Made by a program: the position numbers and the translations under genes. Of a stretch of 42,744 nucleotides of DNA, positions 37,263 to 42,744 are shown piece after piece. Below the pieces are notes generated by a model, which was not told the DNA's origin, did no database searches, and saw only the letters and a program-made list of their open reading frames with translations. Each line of letters opens with the position of its first letter. Position 1 is the stretch's first letter. Source of the stretch: Acidobacteriota bacterium (GTDB lineage: Bacteria > Acidobacteriota > Terriglobia > Terriglobales > Acidobacteriaceae); contig JAKAXU010000026.1 of assembly GCA_021816455.1 (NCBI GenBank), positions 1 through 42,744 on the forward strand, in the 5' to 3' direction.

Positions 37263-38549
37263 ATGCCGACCGAGGCCACAATCCGCAGCAAGGCTGGAAC
37301 AATGGGGCGAGCCGCTGAATTCCATCGTGTGGGTAGCCTGTGCGCACTGGCCGCAGGTGCGTGGCTGGGAATGGCGGAGGCTCCGGTCCGGATGGCGGAC
37401 GTCTCGATGCGTCCGGGGACGATCTCGCTCTGCATGGTGGCCGGGGTATTTGTGGCGCGATGGAGCTTTCCGACGCTGATCCGCGGCACGGGTGCGGTCC
37501 TTGCGGACCTGCGAGCGCGGGCACACCTGATGGTGTGGGCGGTGCTGGCCGGCGCTTTGTGGGCTGTTGGCAATACGCTGACTGTCTATGCGATCCGCGA
37601 TGTCGGGCTGTCGGTTGCCTTTCCGCTGTGGAATGCGAATGGGCTGATCGGGCTGTTCTGGGGCGTGGTGTTGTTTCGCGAGCTGCGTGGGGCGAGCCGC
37701 GGGACGCAACTGCGGGTAGTCGCCGGTGCGCACGTGATTGTGCTGGCGGCGATTCTGCTGGGGTTGAGCCTAATGCGCGGGCAGACGCAGGCGCAGCCTC
37801 ATCTGGCGGAGGGCGTGGCAGCGGCGCTGGGTGCGGGACTGATGTGGGGAACGATGTATGTCCCGTATCGCAAGGCGTATCTGAGCGGGATGAATCCGCT
37901 CTCGTTTGTGACGGTGTTTACGGTAGGCGAGTTGGGGACGATGACGGCGTTGGCGGTGATGCTGGCCGGAGGCGCGCGACCGCTGGAGTTGGAGCTGAGC
38001 GCGCATCGCGGCAGCCTGTTCTGGATCTTTCTGGGCGGGTTCTGCTGGGTCGTGGGAGATATGTTTCAGCAGTACGCAACCAAGCTGATTGGAATTGGGC
38101 GCGGGATTTCGCTGTCAAATACCAATCAGCTCTGGGGCATGCTGTGGGGTGCGTTTGCCTTTGGCGAGATGGCGGGAGCCACGGCGGGTCAACGATGGAT
38201 GATTGTGGGCGGATCGGTGCTGATGGTGGTGGGCACGGTGGCGATCAGCTCTGCAAGCGCGTCGGCAGGCGAGCTGCGCCAGACCGAAGTTGCGATGGAG
38301 CGCGAAGCGCGGTTGTACGGATTGGCAGCCTCGTCGGATACGAAGCCGGAAGCGAATCCGGCGAAACGCAGGCAGTGGGATTGGCTGATTCTGGTGGCCT
38401 CCGGCGCGGTGTTTTTGCTGTTGGCGCGGCAGGCAAAGCCGCCAGTCGGGATGGCCGCGCCGGGCTGGGCGATCGCGCTGGCGGCGGCAGCGTGCGGGCT
38501 GATGGTCTTTGCCGGGCAGAGGCTGTGGCGCGCGACGAGGTTTGCTTAG
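37263..38549 (+). CDS. GRP-type sugar transporter (DMT superfamily)
   Basis: A 428-aa inner-membrane protein with about ten to twelve hydrophobic helices. The two-fold DMT layout is visible, with family-like motifs in the first half (VGNTLTVYAIRDVGLSVAFP, LWNANGLIGLFWGVVLFREL) and the second (LWGMLWGAFAFGEMAG). These fit the glucose/ribose porter (GlcU/RhaT-like) group. Two extra helices near the C-terminus (LILVASGAVFLLLARQ; then WAIALAAAACGLMVFAGQ) follow a soluble linker. CGGAG about ten bases before the ATG serves as ribosome site. The sugar is unknown. Confidence 0.83.
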   Translation: MPTEATIRSKAGTMGRAAEFHRVGSLCALAAGAWLGMAEAPVRMADVSMRPGTISLCMVAGVFVARWSFPTLIRGTGAVLADLRARAHLMVWAVLAGALWAVGNTLTVYAIRDVGLSVAFPLWNANGLIGLFWGVVLFRELRGASRGTQLRVVAGAHVIVLAAILLGLSLMRGQTQAQPHLAEGVAAALGAGLMWGTMYVPYRKAYLSGMNPLSFVTVFTVGELGTMTALAVMLAGGARPLELELSAHRGSLFWIFLGGFCWVVGDMFQQYATKLIGIGRGISLSNTNQLWGMLWGAFAFGEMAGATAGQRWMIVGGSVLMVVGTVAISSASASAGELRQTEVAMEREARLYGLAASSDTKPEANPAKRRQWDWLILVASGAVFLLLARQAKPPVGMAAPGWAIALAAAACGLMVFAGQRLWRATRFA

Positions 38550-38560
38550 GGGGTTGAGAG

Positions 38561-38656
38561 ATGCGATTCCGGGCGATTCTGTGCGATGTGCAGTTCTGGA
38601 TACCCGTAGTGGTGCTTGCGCTGGGAATTCTGGTGCTGTTGCGGGCCGGGCGCTGA
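38561..38656 (+). CDS. 31-aa single-helix membrane miniprotein
   Basis: A short frame 11 bases after the transporter stop. GGGGGTTGAGAG lies just upstream of the ATG. It reads MRFRAILCDVQFWIPVVV, then a hydrophobic LALGILVLL and a basic RAGR end: one transmembrane helix with basic ends. The position and composition suggest a real gene co-transcribed with the transporter. Function unknown. Confidence 0.5.
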   Translation: MRFRAILCDVQFWIPVVVLALGILVLLRAGR

Positions 38657-38703
38657 ATCTTCCCCCTGCGGAGCATGGGAGGGCGTTCCGCGCGAAGATA
38701 TGG

Positions 38704-39516
38704 TCAGACGAGGCGGCGGGCTGAGCAGGAGGGCTGAGGTGATGGATCGCGGCGCCAGAGTTCGCTCACCAGAAGCCCGCGCAGCTGTTCCCGGCGCTGA
38801 GTGCGACGCCAGCCTGAGCCTTCCAGAGCGGCTGCGTAATCCGGAAGTCGCTGCGGTCCCAGGCCGGTGAGAAGCCGGAATGCGCGGTAGAGAGCGGAGA
38901 TCAGAACGGTGGCGAGCGGGTGCATCCAGCCGCGCGCCGGGATGGCAAACTCCGAGACCACCCAAAGTGTATTGTCGCTTGCCAGTCCGTGCAGGCAGCG
39001 GGCCAGTCGGTCCACCTCGGAGGTGGTGAGGCAGTCGAGGAAAAAGTGGGTGACGATGAGATCGGGCTGGCCGCCTGGCTGCGGTGATCGGTTGCACAGA
39101 GAGTCGCCTGTCCAGCAACGCAGATCGGCCAGTTCGACCGTGAGCCGGTCGGAAGCCTGGAGGGTGCGCGCGCGTCGGCACAGAGCGGCGAGCATGGCGC
39201 GGCTGCCGTCGATGGCGTGCGCCCGCAGGCGGGTGGAGCGAGCCAGCAGGCGCGCGGTGAAGCGGCCGTCGCCGTCGCCCAGAATCAGTGCCTGTTGCCG
39301 GTCGAGCAGTTCGTCCAGGAAGTGGAAGCGGCAGCGCTCGAGCGTCCTGCCGAAGCTGAGATATTCCATCCATCGGTAGAGCCGCGCGAGAGGATCGAAG
39401 TTGGGAGCGGCGAAGCGAGCGGGCTGAGGGGGCCGCAAAGGTTGACTGGGCTGGCTCGATGCGGTCCGCGAAGGGCTGTCGCGTCGGTGCGAGAGTCGGT
39501 CGTGCTGCACGGTCAT
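38704..39516 (-). CDS. class I SAM-dependent methyltransferase-like protein
   Basis: A 270-aa protein. The Rossmann motif I reads LILGDGDGRFTARLLARS, followed by the acidic AIDGSRAML, VELADLRCW and DLIVTHFFLDCL, as in class I methyltransferases. The first 45 residues are Ser/Arg/Pro-rich and probably disordered. The ATG at 39516 overlaps the stop of the UbiA-like gene by four bases (ATGA), so the two are coupled and probably act in one pathway. The substrate is unknown; a lipid or quinone head group is inferred only from the partner. Confidence 0.78.
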   Translation of the reverse strand: MTVQHDRLSHRRDSPSRTASSQPSQPLRPPQPARFAAPNFDPLARLYRWMEYLSFGRTLERCRFHFLDELLDRQQALILGDGDGRFTARLLARSTRLRAHAIDGSRAMLAALCRRARTLQASDRLTVELADLRCWTGDSLCNRSPQPGGQPDLIVTHFFLDCLTTSEVDRLARCLHGLASDNTLWVVSEFAIPARGWMHPLATVLISALYRAFRLLTGLGPQRLPDYAAALEGSGWRRTQRREQLRGLLVSELWRRDPSPQPSCSARRLV

Positions 39517-40466
39517 CGCCACCCGCGCAGCAGAATCTCCGCGAGCGGAGTGAGCAGGACAAGATCGGCGGCAGCGCGCACGTGCAGCGCATCCAGACGG
39601 TGACGGTTGCGGTCCAGCCAGGCCAGCAGGAGCGCGCTGAGGCCGATGGAGGCAAGGAAGAGAGCGGGAGGGATTGCTCCGAGGGCAAGCGCGAAGGATG
39701 CGCCACCGAGGGCGAGGGTGAAGAGCGCAATCGGTAGGCGAATGCCGACCGAGATTCCGCTGTCCCAGTGCTCGATGAGCCAGCAGTTGAGCCATGCCAG
39801 GAGGAAGCAGGCGGCAACCGGAGCAATCAGGGTGGCAAATCCGCCAAGGCAGCGCATGGCAGCGGGAGCCGCACAGACCAGAGCGAAGATCAGGCCGACG
39901 AAGGTTTCCTTGGTGAGCAGTCGACGCCAGCCGACCGGTCTGGCTGCCGGGGTGGAGAGCTTGCTGCGGCCGTGAATGGCTGCAAAGTAGACCAGTGCGG
40001 CAAGCGCCAGCACGGAGTCGCGCTGGCGAAAGGCGGCCGGCATCTCACGCAGAACAAGCACGACCGCGGTGAGGAAGTTGAGGATTGCCAGAGGCAGCAG
40101 CACGGAGCGATGTCGCCAGTGAAACCAGTGGCGCGCGCGCAGCGGTGCAAGCGCGCGCTTGGCGTCCATGAGTCGGTCGGCGAGGTAGATGGCCCAGGTG
40201 CCAAGGCCGAGCGCGATGGGTACCCACAGCGGCAGAGTGACGTGGACCAGGCTTGCCAGAGCCTCGCTCCAGCAGATGGCGACCGTGGGCGCATCGAGGC
40301 TGGCCAGGTGCCATGCAGCGAGCCACCGGTTCCGGCCTGGCCTGTCGGCGCAGGTCGGACATATGGCACTCTGCAAGCCCGGTTGCGAGCTTTCCCTCAG
40401 CAATTCCACAGCTTGATTGTACGGCGCGTCGAACTCGGAAACGGCTGTTTGCGAACCCGCATCCAT
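39513..40466 (-). CDS. UbiA-like polytopic membrane protein
   Basis: A 317-aa membrane protein with about eight hydrophobic helices after a 50-residue soluble N-terminus containing CPTC. The segment LGTWAIYLADRLMDAKRAL resembles the first Asp-rich motif of UbiA prenyltransferases (pattern YLxDRLxD), and LDAPTVAICW matches the helix before it. The second UbiA Asp-rich motif is not clear; GRSKLSTPAARP occupies the loop. It may be a divergent prenyltransferase or a non-catalytic relative. It is coupled to the methyltransferase by a four-base overlap and is divergent from the aminotransferase gene. Confidence 0.6.
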   Translation of the reverse strand: MDAGSQTAVSEFDAPYNQAVELLRESSQPGLQSAICPTCADRPGRNRWLAAWHLASLDAPTVAICWSEALASLVHVTLPLWVPIALGLGTWAIYLADRLMDAKRALAPLRARHWFHWRHRSVLLPLAILNFLTAVVLVLREMPAAFRQRDSVLALAALVYFAAIHGRSKLSTPAARPVGWRRLLTKETFVGLIFALVCAAPAAMRCLGGFATLIAPVAACFLLAWLNCWLIEHWDSGISVGIRLPIALFTLALGGASFALALGAIPPALFLASIGLSALLLAWLDRNRHRLDALHVRAAADLVLLTPLAEILLRGWR

Positions 40467-40515
40467 CTCTGTTTGGATGCAGGAAAAATCGCATGTGCTG
40501 GGCTAAGATAAGTCG

Positions 40516-41706
40516 ATGAGCGAATTCAGCCGCATTCAACGCCTGCCTCCGTACGTCTTCAACATCACCGGCGAGATGAAGGTGAATGCCCGCAGGCGAG
40601 GCGAAGATATTATCGACTTCGGAATGGGAAACCCGGATGGCGCGACGCCGCGTCACATTGTGGACAAGATGATTGAGGCGGCGCAGAAGCCGTCCGCGCA
40701 TCGCTATTCGGTTTCCAGGGGCATTCCGCGGCTGCGGCGGGCCATCGTGAACTGGTACCAGACGCGCTATGGCGTGGATCTGGACCCGGATCGCGAAGCG
40801 ATTGTGACGATCGGCTCCAAGGAAGGCATCTCGCATCTCTGCCTGGCCATTCTTGATGCCAACGATACGGTGCTGGTCCCGAACCCAAGCTATCCGATCC
40901 ATATCTATGGCCCAGCCATCGCGGGAGCGCATGTGGTCAGCGTTCCGGTGCACAATCAGGAGCAGTTTCTGGCCGAACTGGAGAGCCTGATTCCGCGCAT
41001 GACGCCGCGGCCACGCGCGCTGATCGTCAATTTTCCGTCGAATCCGACGACGGAGTGCGTGGAGTTGCCGTTTCTGGCGCGGCTGGTGGAGCTGGCGCGC
41101 GAGTATAGCTTCTATCTGATTCACGACCTGGCCTACGCCGATATCGCCTTCGAAGGCTATCGACCACCCAGCGTGATGCAGGTGCCCGGCGCGAAGGATG
41201 TGGCGGTGGAGTTCTTCACGCTCTCGAAGAGCTACAACATGCCGGGCTGGCGCGTAGGCTTCATGGTGGGTAACCCGACACTGGTGGCTGCGCTGGCGCG
41301 GCTGAAAAGCTACTTCGACTACGGAACCTTTACGCCGATCCAGGTGGCGTCGATTCTGGCGCTGGAAGGTCCGCAGGAGTGCGTGGCGGAGATATGCGAG
41401 ACCTATCGCAGACGCCGCGATGTGCTGGTGGAAGGGCTGAACCGAGTAGGCTGGCAGGTGGCGCTGCCGCGCGCGACGATGTTTGTCTGGGCCAGGATTC
41501 CGGAGCCGTTCCGTCCACTCGGCTCGCTGGAGTTCAGCAAACTGCTGCTGACCGAGGCAAAGGTGGCCGTCAGCCCGGGGATCGGCTTTGGCGAGTACGG
41601 CGATGGACATGTGCGGTTTTCGCTCATCGAAAATGAGGAACGCACGCGCCAGGCGCTGCGGGGCATCCGCTCCATGCTCAACTCGCCGGTTGCCACAGGA
41701 AGCTGA
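40516..41706 (+). CDS. alaC: class I/II aminotransferase, AlaC-like
   Basis: A 396-aa PLP enzyme of fold type I. YVFNITGEMKVNARRRGEDI and DFGMGNPDGATPRHIVD are typical of the AlaC/AspC-like branch that makes alanine from pyruvate and glutamate. IGSKEGISHLCLAIL, NPSYPIHIYG and NFPSNPTTECVEL are cofactor regions, and the Schiff-base Lys238 is in TLSKSYNMPGWRVGF. A C-terminal arginine for the carboxylate lies in HVRFSLIENEER. LL-diaminopimelate aminotransferase or another substrate choice is not excluded. Confidence 0.9.
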   Translation: MSEFSRIQRLPPYVFNITGEMKVNARRRGEDIIDFGMGNPDGATPRHIVDKMIEAAQKPSAHRYSVSRGIPRLRRAIVNWYQTRYGVDLDPDREAIVTIGSKEGISHLCLAILDANDTVLVPNPSYPIHIYGPAIAGAHVVSVPVHNQEQFLAELESLIPRMTPRPRALIVNFPSNPTTECVELPFLARLVELAREYSFYLIHDLAYADIAFEGYRPPSVMQVPGAKDVAVEFFTLSKSYNMPGWRVGFMVGNPTLVAALARLKSYFDYGTFTPIQVASILALEGPQECVAEICETYRRRRDVLVEGLNRVGWQVALPRATMFVWARIPEPFRPLGSLEFSKLLLTEAKVAVSPGIGFGEYGDGHVRFSLIENEERTRQALRGIRSMLNSPVATGS

Positions 41707-41849
41707 CGCTCGAGTCCAGGTCTTCGCGAGTGCATGCAAGGAACGTGCCCCAGGCGGAAGAACCATGGAGCGAGGGTATCTGGCGAAGAGAACCAGGAAG
41801 TTCGAGAACGAACGAGAGCCGGAATGTCGGTAGAAAATCTGATACACTC

Positions 41850-41880
41850 ATCGAGTGAGGCGGTGACAGCCTCACTCGAT
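41850..41880 (+). terminator. perfect 12-bp inverted repeat upstream of tRNA-Asp
   Basis: ATCGAGTGAGGC (41850-41861) pairs exactly with GCCTCACTCGAT (41869-41880) around a seven-base loop. The left arm can also pair with CACTC at 41845-41849, giving a competing small hairpin. There is no T run. It may terminate the alaC transcript or act as a protein site before the tRNA. The remaining bases 41707-41985 show no gene. Confidence 0.45.
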
Positions 41881-41984
41881 CCGCATGAGATCGTGCGGGT
41901 CTGCGCTCCGCCCACAGAGATTGAGGTGCGTGCAGCGCAATCCGACAAACGACACTGCGACGGCTCGCCCTGAGTCGGCTCCAG

Positions 41985-42062
<78 letters not shown>

Positions 42063-42089
42063 TTAAGTCAAGCGGATTGTTAGACTTAA
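42063..42089. repeat. AT-rich inverted repeat at the tRNA/integrase junction
   Basis: TTAAGTC (42063-42069) and GACTTAA (42083-42089) form a 7-bp inverted repeat just after the tRNA CCA and across the integrase stop codon. It could be a terminator for either side or an integrase-binding site of the attachment region. Confidence 0.4.
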
Positions 42090-42744
42090 GGCGAAGTAAA
42101 AGTGGCAAGTTTTACCCGTGAGGGTGCTGAAGGGTGCTGAACGATTTCAGCACCCTTTTTGCGTGCGTCTATCACTTGATCTGAGGGTGCTGGCGAGGGT
42201 GCTGAATCTCCAGCCATCAGCATCTCTACCACCTTGTTGTTGGCCTCGCGCTTGGTCGCGGAAATGGCCCGCGTGTAAATCTCAAGCGTGATTCGCGAGT
42301 TGGCGTGACGCAGCAGTTCCTGGGCGGTTTTCAGGTCCGCCCCGGCCGCTCGCAGATTGGTAGCGAGCGAGTGCCGGAACGTGTGCCAGCCGATTACCTT
42401 CCCCGTGATGCCTGCGCGCTCCAGCGCCGGCCGAATGACTCGCTTCAGAACCATGTCCGGCGTTACTGGCTGCTTACCTTCCTTGCGAACCGAAGGAAAC
42501 AGAAAGTGATCGTCGTCGCCGTAGGGCGAGATTTCCCTCCAGGCGTACAGGCAGTCGATCACTGCCGTATGCAGCGGAACTGGTTTGCGGCTGGCTTCGG
42601 TTTTGGTGTCTCCGAAGCGTCCGCGGACGCAGGAGCGCAGCACGTTGACCTGCATCAGGACCGGATCGATGTTCCTCCAGGTGAGCGCCACGAGTTCAGA
42701 ACGCCGCAGCCCGGTACTGGCGGCAAGCATTACCATAGCCTTCA
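42086..42744 (-). CDS. int: tyrosine-family site-specific integrase (5' end beyond the window)
   Basis: The C-terminal catalytic domain of a phage-type tyrosine recombinase; the frame stays open to the window edge, so the N-terminal DNA-binding part is missing here. The first active-site Arg is in STGLRRSELVALTW, a beta-hairpin Lys in DTKTEASRKPVPL, the HxxR box in WHTFRHSLATNL, the next His in LLRHANSRITL, and the nucleophile Tyr in LEIYTRA. A tail of about 45 residues, rich in Ala-Pro-Ser, follows. It is transcribed toward tRNA-Asp and ends 23 bp from it, the layout of an element integrated at the tRNA 3' end. Confidence 0.93.
   Translation of the reverse strand, partial: KAMVMLAASTGLRRSELVALTWRNIDPVLMQVNVLRSCVRGRFGDTKTEASRKPVPLHTAVIDCLYAWREISPYGDDDHFLFPSVRKEGKQPVTPDMVLKRVIRPALERAGITGKVIGWHTFRHSLATNLRAAGADLKTAQELLRHANSRITLEIYTRAISATKREANNKVVEMLMAGDSAPSPAPSDQVIDARKKGAEIVQHPSAPSRVKLATFTSP
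42121..42206. repeat. repeated AGGGTGCTG words and a hairpin in the integrase 3' end
   Basis: AGGGTGCTGA occurs twice in tandem at 42121-42140, and AGGGTGCTG twice more at 42184-42205. An inverted copy makes a 12-bp perfect stem, AAGGGTGCTGAA-cgat-TTCAGCACCCTT (42130-42157), ending in a T run to 42160. On the plus strand this looks like an intrinsic terminator; on the minus strand it codes part of the integrase tail. Confidence 0.7.

Noticed and set aside
40045..41847. 600-codon minus-strand frame across alaC
   Set aside because: Antisense to an aminotransferase with all cofactor motifs; Arg/His/Gln-rich composition typical of shadow frames in GC-rich DNA.

Overview
The window is one stretch of a GC-rich bacterial chromosome, almost certainly from the Acidobacteriota (class Terriglobia-like). 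The inference rests on the gene set: a very large Oar-like TonB receptor with a carboxypeptidase-regulatory N-terminus, several secreted TPR proteins, a MerR/TPR fusion, a relic of a CxxCH-haem/TPR protein, and acidobacterial-looking secreted proteins without a named family. No rRNA, CRISPR array, insertion sequence or plasmid gene was seen. The right edge enters an integrated element.

Layout. 1-7.5 kb: SixA phosphohistidine phosphatase converging on and overlapping a Ppx/GppA phosphatase; a divergent ArnT/PMT-type membrane glycosyltransferase; a MerR-HTH/TPR protein behind a palindrome; MoaC; a secreted GH27 alpha-galactosidase followed by a strong hairpin. 7.6-12 kb: a secreted DPP4-type S9 peptidase translationally coupled to an MBL-fold hydrolase, then a convergent secreted LolA-like protein. 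12-15.3 kb: an orphan membrane protein with histidine-kinase architecture but degraded kinase motifs, RecX, and a 92-aa orphan protein. 15.4-19.3 kb: the purM-purN pair, a DCC thiol-oxidoreductase-like protein with an internal tandem repeat, and HemL. 19.4-25.3 kb: a secreted protein with a repeated GPVDPDRPTL-like motif, Bcp peroxiredoxin, LigA, an HNH endonuclease and a ComF-type phosphoribosyltransferase. 25.5-30.4 kb: an OPT transporter, two small exported proteins, a decayed multihaem/TPR gene, and an AT-richer 0.86-kb leader. 30.4-38.7 kb: the TonB receptor, a UUCG terminator, two tightly coupled secreted TPR proteins, a GRP-type sugar transporter and a 31-aa membrane miniprotein. 38.7-41.7 kb: a coupled UbiA-like membrane protein and methyltransferase, divergent from an AlaC-type aminotransferase. 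41.9-42.7 kb: tRNA-Asp(GUC) and, 23 bp beyond it, the 3' part of a tyrosine integrase that runs off the window.

How the parts work together. Most of the window is housekeeping (purine, haem and molybdopterin synthesis, DNA ligation, tRNA) mixed with envelope and nutrient-uptake genes: polymer degradation (GH27, S9), uptake (OPT, TonB receptor, GRP transporter) and periplasmic TPR proteins. The most unusual items are the probable pseudo-histidine-kinase, the relic haem/TPR gene beside the TonB locus, the coupled UbiA-like/methyltransferase pair of unknown substrate, the motif-repeat secreted protein, the membrane miniprotein, and the tRNA-Asp integration junction. No complete new multi-gene system can be shown from this window alone. 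All assignments are from reading the sequence; no database search was run.
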